A stretch of DNA of 64,000 nt, from the NCBI GenBank assembly GCA_018857735.1, contig JABMCL010003304.1:120001-184000 (forward strand). The letters are read 5' to 3'. This DNA comes from Alviniconcha marisindica. Taxonomy: Eukaryota > Mollusca > Gastropoda > Provannidae. Below the pieces are notes generated by a model. It did not search any database, was not told the DNA's origin, and saw only the letters and a program-made list of their open reading frames with translations. This document shows positions 9,666 to 21,395 of the stretch, piece after piece; within the stretch, counting starts at the first letter, position 1; each line of letters starts with the position of its first letter. The position numbers were made by a program, and so were the translations under genes.

Positions 9666-11406
9666 CTTGATGGCCTTGTGGTTGACGCTCCAGTTGATGT
9701 CTGGCGGGGGCACCCCGGAGATCCTGCACTGGAACACCGCCTGTGCCCCGTACCGCACTCGCTGGTTCTCCAGCCGCCCTTGGATGCTGGGCGCCTCTGA
9801 AGGGTCCTCCGCCTTCCTCGCCCCCCAGCCCACACCCTCCCCTCTCAGCCGCTCCAATCGTCGCCTGCTGCGCGGTTCGGTCGCTACCTCCGCGGGAGAA
9901 GCGACTTCAGACCGCGGTGAAGGGCCGTCTGAAAGGTCCGAGAATTCCGACAGCCTGGAAAAGGCGGACGATATTGCACTGTCGGACCACTGCGACGAAT
10001 CGGAATGTTTTGGGGCGTCTGAAAATCTGGATGTGGTGTTGTTGTTGTTGTTGTTGTTGTTCAGAGACGAAGACGCGTCGGGTTGTTTCCTGCGGGTGGT
10101 AAAGTCCGTTGTTGTTGTTGTTGTTGTTGTTGTTTTGGGTGTTGTTGTGTCTCTCGTTCTTGCTGTTCTCCAGTCTGCGGGCTTCTTGGCTGGGTCTGTG
10201 TCAGCGCGAGCACTGACTGACTGCTGGTCTGTGGTTTGAGGTTTGGAAGGTTTCAATTGCACACTTCTGAAATCTCCGGCCGGCGTTTCGAACCGGGACT
10301 TGATGCTGTTGATGTCTTTAGACAACGCTTTGTTCAAAGGCGCGTCGTGTCGCGACGACCTCGTCCCAACTGAGTTGGACACACCGTTCTGCTTTTCGTC
10401 GCCCCCATTTTTTATCTTAGCCAACACGGACCTAAAATCCACCCTTGATTGCACGTTCGCTTTGCTGTCTTTGGTCACTGCTGATGGCTTGCTATCACTG
10501 CCTGTTTGACGGTTCTTCAGAACGCTCCTGAAGTCCACCGTCTTCACGCCCTTGCTGTGTCCGTTCTTCTTGTCTTCAGGCTGTGGGCTGAGGTCTTTTC
10601 GTGGCCACGAAGGTTTCGAGTCTGCAGATGTCTGAGCAGACGGCTTGCTGTTTCCGTTCTTCTCGGCGTTACTTTGTCTGTTGGAAAGCACACTCCTAAA
10701 GTCACTCCTCCTCGAATCTGTTCTGGAGTCACTCTTTCTCGAGTCTATTACTGAGTCACTCTTCGTCGAGTCCGTTCTGGGGTCCCCCTTGGGCGAGTCT
10801 GTCTGGGAGGAAGAGTACGGACTCGGGTCCTTGCCGTAGCGATCCTTGGAGTAGTAGCCGGGAGACGCTTGAGACGGCTGAGCTCTGGACCTGGAGACCG
10901 GACACTCCTGGACGGGACTCTGCCTGGTTCTTTCCTGCAAAGGGCTGGGTTTGGGCGACTCCTGCGCGGGGCTGAGCCCCCGTCTTTCCGGAGTGAGGGA
11001 CGTTCTCGTCCGGTCCGCGGCGGGTGAGGCGGACTGCCGTGCAGCCAGCGACGACCTCTCCGGGGAGGCCGAGGAGCGACTCTCGAACAAGTCCAAGTTC
11101 CGCCTCACTCCTCCCGCCCTGGTGCTGGCACCGGAAGCTGTTGCGGAAGGGGAGGGGGACTCCCAGGTTCCGTTGGCGGCGGTCTTTGGCTTTACGTCTC
11201 GAGAGAGGCGTGCGGTGGCGGTCGTGGTGGTGGTGGCGGCGGCAGTGGTAGCTGTGGTAGGGGTGGCGGAGATGTTGGAGCGAGGCGGTGTCGTTTGACG
11301 GTTGTTGCGGAGCAGGCTTCGGAGTCCCCGCAACTCGTTGTTCTCTTTGTCGGATCGTTCCGATTCCGTGCTGCTCTGCGAGCCGATCTGACCCACAGGC
11401 TGCCGG
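9666..11406 (-). CDS. MYLK: MLCK exon 11: large disordered exon with DFRXXL actin-binding motifs and start of Ig5
   Basis: The acceptor is GTGTGCAG|C (phase 2) and the donor GCCATCAAG|GTAGGA (phase 0), 1741 nt or 580 codons. It is low-complexity, rich in Ser, Thr, Arg, Asp and Pro. Three perfect DFRSVL motifs lie at 10686-10703, 10518-10535 and 10422-10439, a degenerate DFRSVQ at 10257-10274, and a related GLRSLL in GLRSLLRNNRQ at 11310-11327. In vertebrate long MLCK, DFRXXL motifs bind F-actin, and DFRSVLAK occurs there as well as here. An Asp/Ser/Lys repeat (DSRKSD, DSRTDSRRSD) precedes the first DFRSVL. Poly-Asn (about 10036-10062) and poly-Thr (about 10109-10134) runs both come from the same trinucleotide. 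The last ~45 codons start Ig5 (VFQCRISG, INW). An open frame on the opposite strand is a shadow. Confidence 0.95.
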
Positions 11407-12530
11407 CTGCACACACGAGGGGCAATGTTGGAGAGAGAGTGGACAAAACGTACACAACAAAACTGAAAAACCTGCATAGCAACCTATACGTACATATATG
11501 TAATGCATTTAAATCTCGCTTCTCCATTTTCAACAGGCATTAGTCAATATCCATCGCAACAGCATCACAAAGCCCACCCGGATGTAACGCCAGGGAAGGA
11601 ATGGAGTGTATAAAATGTCCACAGTCATCTTATAGCTGTCCTGTTTATCGTTCAGTTCCAGGTGCTCTGCCTGGTCTGGGAGTAGCCTGAGAAAAAAACA
11701 CAAATGTCTGCACGCTGTGACCCTTGTTTTCCATCTCATGACACGCCCGCCGTGACCTGGCCAGTTCTTTAAATCATTGTCCACGAGGAATTACAGCGTG
11801 AGGACTTACAGGCCTGACAGAATGCAACAACAGGTTCTGAGGACCCCGGGCAGTAACTAACCTGGGTCTGAGCAGCGCCCTGAACACGCTGTGAGGAATC
11901 CAAAGCACTCACCTGGGGGGTCTGAGCAGCGCCCTGAACACGCTGTGAGGAATCCAAAGCATTCACCTGGGGGGTCTGAGCAGCGCCCTGAACACGCTGT
12001 GAGGAATCCAAAGCACTCACCTGGGTCTGAGCAGCACCCTGAACACCCTGTGAGGAATCCAAAGCACTGACCTGGGTCTGAGCAGCGCCCTGAAGATCCT
12101 GTGAGGAATCCAAAGCACTGACCTGGGTCTGAGCAGCGCCCTGAAGATCCTGTGAGGAATCCAAAGCACTGACCTGGGTCTGAGCAGCGCCCTAAGACGC
12201 TGTGAGGAATCCAAAGCACTGACCTGGGTCTGAGCAGCGCCCTGAAGATCCTGTGAGGAATCCAAAGCACTGACCTGGGTCTGAGCAAGCGCCCTGAAGA
12301 TCCTGTGAGGAATCCAAAGCACTGACCTGGGTCTGAGCAGCGCCCTGAAGATCCTGTGAGGAATCCAAAGCACTGACCTGGGTCTGAGCAGCGCCCTAAG
12401 ACGCTGTGAGGAATCCAAAGCACTGACCTGGGTCTGAGCAGCGCCCTGAAGATCCTGTGAGGAATCCAAAGCACTGACCTGGGTCTGAGCAAGCGCCCTG
12501 AAGATCCTGTGAGGAATCCAAAGCACTGAC
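11407..12530. other. Intron between exons 10 and 11, largely a 51-bp array
   Basis: The acceptor-side 450 bases (11407-11860) show no coding signal. The donor-side 670 bases are the 51-bp minisatellite described separately, which begins at the exon 10 donor itself. Confidence 0.7.
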
Positions 12531-12570
12531 CTGGGTCTGAGCAGCGCCCTGAAGAGGGCTGGCGCGGCCT
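11860..12570 (-). repeat. 51-bp minisatellite seeded on the exon 10 donor, ~14 copies
   Basis: Read on the minus strand, each unit is 27 bases matching the 3' end of exon 10 (ending GCGCTGCTCAGACCCAG) followed by 24 intron bases starting GTCAGTGCTTTGG and ending TTCCTCACAG. So each unit repeats the strong 5' splice site CCCAG|GTCAGT and ends in an acceptor-like TTCCTCACAG. The 51-bp period and the 27-base part are both multiples of three. Most units are intact; a few vary by one to three bases (AAGCGCC, CCTAAGACG, GGGGGG). Confidence 0.92.
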
Positions 12571-12721
12571 GGCCGCTGCTGGCGGCAGGCGTGACGACGA
12601 GGGAGCAGGTGTGGGTGACAGAGCCCGCCTTGTTGTGCACGTGACACACGTACTGGCCGGCGTCCGACTTGTGCGCCCTCAGCACCTCCAGGCTGTGTCG
12701 GTCGCCCCCCGCGCTGCTGAC
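12531..12721 (-). CDS. MYLK: MLCK exon 10: second half of Ig4
   Basis: The acceptor is TCTGTACACAG|GTC (phase 0) and the first donor CAGACCCAG|GTCAGT (phase 2), 191 nt. The peptide has SLEVLRAHKSDAGQYVCHVH then NKAGSVTHTCSLVVT, the D-G strands of a canonical I-set Ig with its second cysteine. A short tail (PAASSGQAAP, then ALFRALLRP) follows. Phase 2 matches exon 11 exactly (P|S|RQPVG). The donor is the first of about 14 near-identical donors in the adjoining minisatellite, so its exact 3' end could vary by multiples of 27 or 51 bases. Confidence 0.88.
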
Positions 12722-14024
12722 CTGTGTACAGAGCACGTGCGTGCCGCGCAGCGAGCGGAGGGTCAGAGTGGGTGCGAGTGAATCAAAGGATCGAGGGGTG
12801 ATGTGTTTGGGTGTGGGGGAAGAGGCACACCCTGGCCAGTCACTTACGTCACATTTAACGGCGAGTCCACCGTGAAGGTCCTATCAGGGCGAAGCTAAAT
12901 TCACCTCATCACAAGTAAGTAAAAGTCTGATATACTGTTATGACACGCTGACAAGCATCACTTATGTCTGCAGATGAACCGGGGCTGGGGGGGGGGGGGG
13001 GGGGGGGATTAGTCCCCCTGAAAGAACCGGAAAGGCAGACATCCGAAAGGCAGAATTCCTAGCAGTATGCGAAGCACGCAAAGCTATGTTCTGACGTACA
13101 CTGAGCTTTAGAATGAGACTCGTCCATAGCTTTGGGTCCTCATCCAAAGAGACCTGCACGTCGCTGCAGCTAGCGAGCCATGCATCCAACTAAGAACAAC
13201 CGGAAACCAAGCTAAAAAACCAGAAGACAGCCTAGGAAAGACTTCACCGGCAGGTTGATCTGTGCGGTTCAGGAAGAAAAAAGTATTCTAGCTCGAAATT
13301 CTAGATCGAAAATTGAGCAAGTCGATCTGTGCAGTTCGGATAAAAAAAATGGATTTAGATCGAAATCTGGCAAGTTGATCCGTGCAGTTCGGGACAAAAA
13401 AGTATTCTAGATCGAACATCTATCTCCTAGACAAAGTCCATTGAGGTATGCTAGATGAAAATCATCCGGAGAAATAAAGACGAATCCCACCACTTTCCGT
13501 AAAGGGGATAAGCGGCGAACGACAATAACTTCCTTCTGTCGTGAACGTAAATAATATAACACACACTTTTCACAAAAACAAAGAAAAAAAGTAGCCTGGG
13601 TTGAGGCAAAATGATCTCCTATACACCCAAACTGACCCAGCAGAAAGTTCACGGGCCAAGTCCACTTTCTCAGTACTCGTATCCAGCACACCAAAGAAAC
13701 AAACCCCGTCTGGACCAGACCCAAACGTGAGTGTCAAATGCATCTGTTAACAGGGACGGACAGACCTCTGGCGATACAGACGGCGACACACCTGGGCCAC
13801 TGGAGTGACCATTGTTCCGCCTGGTCAAGTGACCACTATACTGACCGTCTACCAACCACGCCCCTGGTCAACTGATGCGATCTAGGCAGTCAACGGTCTA
13901 ATAGCCTGATGGTCCCAGACAATGAGGTAACAGCACGGGTGAATGGTCACGACAGTTAAGACTAAACATCTGCCCGGCACCCTTGAGCTCACCGTGGGTA
14001 TTCACATCGCTATAGGCCACTGCG

Positions 14025-14080
<56 letters not shown>

Positions 14081-14739
14081 GGAGGGGTTGGCTATAACTG
14101 TATCAGTGGACTAGCTCTTGTCAGTGGACTAACTGTATCAGTGGACTACCACTACATCTGAATACTGCTGGCTAACTCTTGTGTTCGCCAACAATACCTG
14201 AATCTCTGGGCTGCCGCTTGGGTTCAACACCACAGAGCGACACCTGCTTCAAAGGACATTTTCAACCAGCACGGTCAACAGATCGACACAGAAACACAGC
14301 ACAACATACAACGGAATTGGAATCATTTCGGGACACTAAAAAGAACTAATTAAACATCCCCAGACTGGCTAACAAATGTAAACGAAAGCTTACTGATAAT
14401 TGACGATTCAATACGCACGGCATTGATGTATAATAAAGGAAAGACCTAAACAAAAGCACAAAAGCAGATTAGTCTGTTTTGCCTCCTAACGAAACAGTCA
14501 GCAAAATCATAGTTATCAGTCAGCCACAAACCATTCACCGCTCAATCGTCCTGCGTCATGTAATGCAACGACCACAGTCACCAATCCAACCATCCGTCAA
14601 TTCAACCCACTCATTTCCACAACCACTTCACCCACTCATTTGCCCAACCAGTTCACCCACTCATCTGCCCAAACACTTCACCCACTTCACCGATCAACCA
14701 ACCGCAAACTGACGCCATTACAAATGTACTCCCACTGAC
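12722..14739. other. Intron within Ig4
   Basis: It has a degraded family C fragment (12867-12893), a poly(G) run (12989-13008), three imperfect direct repeats of GTTGATCYGTGCRGTTCGG (13250-13420), a (GA)n tract (14027-14075) and short repeats of CACTCATTTGCCC type (14600-14690). No exon is supported. Confidence 0.6.
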
Positions 14740-14906
14740 CTTGTAGTTTTCATCGGTGGACAGTTTGCATCCGTTGCGTTCCCACCAGACAGCGGGCAAC
14801 GGATGACCTTTGACATGGCAGGTGAAGGTCGCCGCCTCTCCCTCAAGGACGGTGACGAGTTTGGGGCGGGTAAGAAATTCAGGGGGGTCGGGTTTGTCTA
14901 CAACCT
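14740..14906 (-). CDS. MYLK: MLCK exon 9: first half of Ig4
   Basis: The acceptor is TTGTGTGACACAG|AG (phase 1) and the donor AACTACAAG|GTCAGT (phase 0), 167 nt. The peptide EVVDKPDPPEFLTRPKLV, then EGEAATFTCHVKGHPLPAVW and WERNGCKL, is the A-C' part of an I-set Ig with first cysteine and core tryptophan. The split is in the C'-D region, the same place as in the Ig1, Ig5 and Ig6 exon pairs, which suggests that these domains arose by duplication of a two-exon module. Confidence 0.93.
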
Positions 14907-17900
14907 CTGTGTCACACAAGCATTCAAAACAAAACAAATGCAGGCAGTCTACGAGAGAGGGATGAGAACTGAAAATTAGAGTGCGAGATGGGCGGGTTAA
15001 AGTAGGCAGAGAGAGAGCGAGAGAGAAACAAAAGTCCGAGAAAGCTCTCTCTCTCTCCAAAAAAAAAAAAAAAAAGAAGAAGAAGAAAAGAACAGCACTA
15101 TGTTCAGAGAAAGAAAAAAAAACTTTATAAAACACTAAAAGGGCTGAATGGAAAGAGAAAGACTGGAAAACACACATAAAAGACGAGATAAAATAAAATA
15201 AAATAAAGAATTAAAAAAAAAGAGAAAAAGAAGGAATGTTGATTGTATGGGAGGGAGGCGGTGTTGACTAAGGCTCGGCAGCTGTGTCGAGATCTGCGTC
15301 TGCAGCAGACAGAGAAGAGGAAAGCCAATGTTACTCTCGGAACTGAACCCAAACGCTTCAGACAATTTGACCACAACACGTCCTCGCTAACCAACAACAC
15401 AACGACAGCGAAACTCCAGCTTCAACTCCCTTACACTGCATGCCCAAAGAGTTCAAACTACAACTTGCACGCAAAGAAACAAAACTCATTATATTATTTC
15501 TCATTTCCAAATCGTGTTGCTTGTTTTAACCTGTGTACTGATTCTTTGACAGTTATCTAAACAAAGTCTACGACTGTGCACAATTTCAGGAACATATTTT
15601 TGAATCCAGTTATCAAAGCATGTTACTCATGTTCAGTCAAAACCAGATTTGAACAGTCGTTTCATAAACAACTTTGTGCACAGTGTAAAAACTGAAGGTT
15701 GAATGTTACGAAAAATCAAGCAAACTCTGAGGTGCAGTTCGCAGTGTCGTCAAACACTTTACCCGTTCAAACTCATTCAGCAAAGAAACCACACGCGCTA
15801 CCATGCAAACTATCATCGTTACACAAATTCCAAGATGTTCGTTGAAAACACTAAGACGAAACGATTTCTTCGATAATACCTCACCAACGGGGTCGGTCAG
15901 CAGCAGCAGCAACATCAAAACACGGCATGCAATGCCACCACACAGAAACTGGAGGATTCAGTCATGCCACACAGCGGGTCAAACCTTGAACTGAACGTCA
16001 ACGCGTGGACGGCTAGGCGTATGCTGGAGATGATGGACGAAGTGATCTTCATGCAACAACGCCGTCTCTAATTCACATTCAAACATGCCATGCAACGGGA
16101 ACTGTTTAGACTGACCGCTTCCTGGCTTCCTTGCTTTATATAATATATAGTTTGTAATTCTGTTTTGATCAGTCAGATCTCCATGTTGTCATACAAAGAC
16201 GCACGTCAGCTGACTCAGAGGTACGTGGTTGTACCTCCAAAAGCATACCGAGAAAACCCATCCACAAGAGGCACCAAACTACACACTTTACTAATCTCGC
16301 CGTTACCATAGTAACAATTAAGGTCGCGGGATTTGTTACTTTCAGGCTAGTCTCAAGCGTGTAATGACTATCAAAAGCCATGACGCATTTATCCACAAAT
16401 CACGCAGTACTTTACTGTCTTACTGCCTATACAGACCAACTACTTTACATTGAACATAAGCCGACGAATGTTTACGACAGTACCCGCACACACGCACGGA
16501 CCGGACCAGTCATATTTCCCTACACAAATGACTCAGAAAAGACGACCCTGAATCGAACAATATACTAGCTGGCACATTCTTCGTTTCACGAAAAAGAGGG
16601 CGACGCGGTAGCTGGGTTAAAATGCCTTTTTACAAATTTCATCTTTAAGACTTGAGTAAATAAATAGCGTCCTTTTGAATCTTTTATGTGTTCGGATTTC
16701 ATCTTTAAGCTCAGGTTACAGCTAGAAGACCAGGCGACACCTGGGTAGGGGTCAGTGTAGTACACAAACGGGCTGCTGTCAGCGACCCTCATGAAATAAT
16801 CAACACTGACACAAGGGAGTTAATTAGCGTTCGAAAGACGCCACACAAACACAACAACAAAGACCGGGGTCGCCTACGGTAGCTCTCACCTGGCATGCGA
16901 GTAAATACAAGGTACATCAAGTCCACCAGAGGCACATCCTCTGAAAAGGAAGCCTTTCAGTGGCATAATATGTACCCTCCATTTCAGGCACACTCGGCGA
17001 CACAGGTGTGCACAGGAATAAGACAGAACCAGTTTTTATTCAAGACCGGACATAGTCCTTTGATCTCGAAACTAGCTCAACATATAAAACACACAAATGC
17101 AGACATTTACTACATGAACACACAAATACACATATTTACACTTTAGAATTTTGAGTGCTAATCAACTCCCTTGTGTGCTGATTCTGCACGAGTACTCTGG
17201 GGCTCTTTCTGTTTCACATTGTGACCTGGTGAATGTCCAACCTCTTTTAAGGCCCTTTTCTTCTCTGAAACCTTCTCCATCACGCCGCCTCCATGACCAA
17301 GGGCCACTCCTCTTTCAATCCACTTCTACTCAAAAGGGGGTTCAATTCACTCGTACTGACCTCACACGACAAGCAAGAACCGCGGACAACTGAAGGGCCA
17401 GCAGCACTATGTTTATACGGTCACATTTCAGCCCTCTGCATTCAGGCAGGGATACAGACTATAAGGCATGGAACACCGGCTGTGTGTTATGGTAAGCTCC
17501 TATCTCTGACATGTGTCTGTTGTCCGAAAGAAGGGTCTTTTGAATTCCGCTTCACTGTTCGCTAGCTCACAAAGAAGGGTTCAGCTTCGTGGGTTTTGTT
17601 TCCACTGCAACATTCCAGCGCGTTTTGCAGAGATTTGAGGAGGTCGGGGGGTGAGGTGTGGGGGGTAGGCGATAAGATAGGTAACTGTTTTTAAAGCCCA
17701 GTCTGAAGGTTAATTTCAGAGCGAAGAGAAAGAGAGAAGAAGAAAAAGACGACGACGACGACGACGAAGAAGAAGAAGAAGAAGAAAGAAGAAGAAAAAG
17801 AAGAAGAAGAAGACAAAATTCTAAGTGTTTAAAATAACATAAATCAACACTCAAATTTAAACAACGTTCTGATCTCATTGCCAAACAAGTTCGTACAAAC

Positions 17901-18560
17901 TATCAAACAAGATCCACTTAAACAGTAAGAAGACCAATGCGTTAGTTGTTTGGTTGGTGCTGTTTTTCGTCGTGAGAACGTTAGAATTATCACCAAACTG
18001 AAAGAACAACGAAATGAGTTATTGTTTGTTCTTCTTGCTCACACTACGAAATCGAAAGCTGATTTTCAGCCATCAAGGACAGCAGCCAACACATATATTG
18101 GAGAAAACGTGTTCATTATAAATGTCAAAGTAAAGTCAGATATACGTTTTGTGTGCTTGTTACTTCTACAATTATCACCACTGCCATCTTACCCCTCTTC
18201 GAAAACAAGCACTATATAACTGCACTAATCTGATTACACTATATAACTGCACTGATTTGATTACACTATATAACTGCACTAATTTGATTACACTATATAA
18301 CTGCACTAATCTGATTACACTATATAACTGCACTAATCTGATTACACTATATAATTACACTAATCTCATTACACTATATAACTGCACTAATTTGATTACA
18401 CTATATAACTGCACTAATCTGATTACTAAGAAAAGCTCTCCATCATCCTTCCCCTTCTCAGTTTTGTCCAACGGAAGGAAGGGAATCGGACTTGAACCAG
18501 AACCCCCCAACACCCCCCCCCCCTCCCCCAACCCTCCCCCGAGTCGGCAGGGGGCTGTAC
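14907..18560. other. Intron between Ig3 and Ig4
   Basis: About 3.6 kb without a supported exon. It includes A-rich and GAA/GAC-rich simple sequence (15050-15240 and 17735-17815), a 27-bp minisatellite (18207-18425) and otherwise unremarkable AT-rich sequence. Confidence 0.6.
18207..18425. repeat. 27-bp minisatellite, ~8 copies
   Basis: The unit TTACACTATATAACTGCACT followed by AATCTGA repeats about eight times with single-base variants (GCACTGATT, AATTACACT, TCTCATT). It ends 136 bases beyond the exon 8 donor. Confidence 0.9.
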
Positions 18561-18761
18561 CTTTGACGGCGAGTCTACAGAAGGTGTCTGTGTCACCGTA
18601 CTCATTGTAGGCCTCACACACGTACTCCCCGCTGTTGTCCGCAGTGGCCCGCGGAACCAGGAGCGAGTGGACACCGTCCACCGCCCGCAGGAGGCAGCCG
18701 GGCGTGTCGACGGTGACCTGGCAGTTGTTGTGGATCCAGTACACCTGGATGGGCTGGCTAC
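18561..18761 (-). CDS. MYLK: MLCK exon 8: second part of Ig3
   Basis: The acceptor is TCCCTTGTAG|GT and the donor GTCAAAG|GTACAG, both phase 1, 201 nt. The peptide has VYWIHNNCQV with the core tryptophan, then SLLVPRATADNSGEYVCEAY, NEYGDTDTFCRLAVK, with the DxGxYxC signature. Unlike the other split Ig domains, the border here lies before the tryptophan. It joins exon 7 as K|G and exon 9 as K|E. Confidence 0.93.
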
Positions 18762-18864
18762 CTACAAGGGAGGCAGGCAGCACAGGCAACGTGCAGAGGG
18801 CGGTGACATGCAAGGCGAGCAACGCTGCTCAACAACTGGTTACGGCACGTGAAACCGTGTAACA

Positions 18865-18944
<80 letters not shown>

Positions 18945-20573
18945 CAGCTAGTGCACACTGTACAGGGAACGTGTGTTGACATGCTACACGACACACAACA
19001 GACAGTGCACATTAGACAGCGGACGTGTGCGTGTGTGTGTGTGAGAGAGAGGATGGGGGGGGGGGGGGGGGGGGGGGGGGGGAAGGAGGAGGAGAGAGAC
19101 TCGGCCACACGCCAAGCATCGACTACTGACCACCTCTCTGCCGCGGTTGGTTACGTCACAGCCAGTCAAAGCTCCCCTTCCTGTCGTGCACCCACGGAAA
19201 ACGGACTCTAGTCTGTCAGCTTTGGACGCTGTGATGTAACCAACTATAGCAGAGACACGCAGGCGGTATATACACAGGCCTGACAGTCGATGCGTAGAAC
19301 GTGCAACCGTGCCACACTCATACATATTATTCACACTGCATAAAGACCGTAAAGGGGTTAGATATAACACAGTGCAATAACTGGGGCCCCAGTCTCGACA
19401 CCGACCTTGCCTCAGTTGTCGATGACACCATCCACTTCAAAATTCACTGTGGTGCTGAAGTTTCCTTATTCGCCGTGGCACGAATTCTCACGGGCAATTT
19501 TTTTCTCTCTAAACGGGGACACGTATGTAGTGACAACAGTTTCGATCCGCAATCAAAGACTGGAGACTGGGGCCCCTTCTCGAAAACTGGACAGCAGCAC
19601 AAAACACACAGCAACACAGAACATGTCTCACGCTGGAACGGCTGTAGGTAGGAGTGGGCGTATGTTGAGAGGCTGCTCGTGTGTGGGACGTGCGACCTGC
19701 TATACATACATACACCTACGACGTACATGTAGTGTGCCGTGCGTGCGTGTGTAACTGCGGGACCACTTTCATGAATAAGTAAGTGATAGATAGCAGCAAA
19801 GGGCAGGCTGTGGCGTTCCATACCGTAACTCTCAGTTTAGCGCGTGTCAGGTGAAACTGAAATGAAGCAGCCGTTGTCCTCAACTACTGTGGGAAGCGTT
19901 ATATAGCTGCCTTCGTGGTCAAAGGGGGAGGGAGGGGTGGGGAGGGGAGGCGGACCTTCCGAGGCTGGGAGAGGGGGGGGGATGCCCAGGAGCATTTGAT
20001 AGATTAAAATATCAAAAATGATTAGGAAAGAGTGCAGGTTTTTTGTTGCTGTTGTTTGTTTGTTTGTTTTTTGGAGAGAACTCCAATATCAACATCACGA
20101 AATAACGTTTTCAGAGGGCAATGTCAAGACACTTTGTGTTACGAATCATTTTTGGTGTGTGAAATGCCGTCCGGAAATAATCCCAGTACACTTTCCATAG
20201 GAACAGAGGCTGTAAGTCTGAGCCGTGTAGACAGGCAATTATATCCGTGTTGTCATGTGGGAGGTAAATGGCCTGCAACTCTAGCCGCCTGGTAACAGGT
20301 GGCAACAGGTGGGAGGTCCATCAGGCTGAATAGTTCTACACTGCCTGTACAAGGTGGAAAAATACCAGAATGGTTTTGTTTTTTCTCTCTCCCCCCCCCC
20401 CCCCCCCCACCCCCACCTCCCCCTTCTCACTCTTTCCCTGGCTGCTTACGTGCCTGTCTGTCTATGCCCCTAATTATGTTCCGCGTGGTGCGTGCGTGCG
20501 TACGTGTATGAGGGGGGGTGTGGGGGTGTGCGTGTGTATGTGTGTAGGGGTGGGGCGGGATGTATGGGTGTGC

Positions 20574-20646
<73 letters not shown>

Positions 20647-20692
20647 TGTGTTAGTGTGCGTGATGAGGTGTGGGGAGGGTGTGGGTGTGTGT

Positions 20693-20779
<87 letters not shown>

Positions 20780-21299
20780 TCAGAAGGGTTTTAATTATCA
20801 AATGCACAGTGGATCACAAACGTCACACACAAGGAATCCATTCCACGATTTCACTCACTAGTCTAGAAGTTGGTTAATGATGAATGACGTAATTGGGCTA
20901 ACAACACGTTACGGGATTAAATCAACGAGTCAAACTCTTGAGCAAAGAAAATGCTTGTCACTCCCGCTTTGGAGTTGGCCGACCTTCAAGGACGTTCAGA
21001 ACTCTTTCTTTGTTACCAAGTCACCTCACTGCAGTTTCGCTAAAACCATAGTGTACATAATGTGCACCAGTTTGCCTCAGTTAGCGAGACGTGCCCTTCC
21101 CAGGGCATTGCAAACCCGTTGTTTTGTATCACAGCAAAAATCCGTCTCTCTCTATTTTTCTCCCACTGTGACAACGATGACGTTTTTCACTGATATTACG
21201 CCTGAAGGTCAACCAGATCTCCAAACACCAATGACCGGCATTTAAGGCAGTCATCATTCCATGCGCAATGACCTTCCTGATATGCATAGCGCAGCCTAC
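18762..21299. other. Intron within Ig3
   Basis: It holds (CA)n at 18867-18942, a G27 run at 19056-19082, long (TG)n tracts at 20574-20640 and 20686-20778, a poly(C) run near 20390-20408, and otherwise unremarkable sequence. Long Cys/Val and Thr/His frames here come from the (TG)n and (CA)n tracts. No exon is supported. Confidence 0.65.
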
Positions 21300-21395
21300 C
21301 TTTGACCTCGACGACCAGCTCGACCTTGTCTCCATCTTCAACCTCCATGTCTTGAAGCTCTTTGATGAAGACCGGGGGTTCAAACTTCTCCCCCT
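21300..21395 (-). CDS. MYLK: MLCK exon 7: start of Ig3
   Basis: The acceptor is TCTGTTTTGCAG|AG and the donor GGTCAAAG|GTAGGC, both phase 1, only 96 nt. The peptide EGEKFEPPVFIKELQDMEV then EDGDKVELVVEVKG is the classic A-B strand opening of an I-set Ig (PPxFIKxLxD). The first canonical cysteine is valine (ELVVEV), so this domain lacks the disulfide although exon 8 keeps the second cysteine. There is no long open frame here; the exon was identified by translating between its splice sites. It joins exons 6 and 8 in phase. Confidence 0.93.

Noticed and set aside
9667..10239. 190-codon plus-strand frame opposite exon 11
   Set aside because: Antisense shadow of the well-supported coding exon, caused by codon bias and GTT repeats (Val/Leu runs).
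11857..12736. Long reverse frames through the 51-bp array (131-239 codons) as a real repeat protein
   Set aside because: Several frames are open at once, and exon 10 has a consensus donor at the first unit that fits exon 11. Read-through or cassette inclusion is kept only as a hypothesis in the findings.
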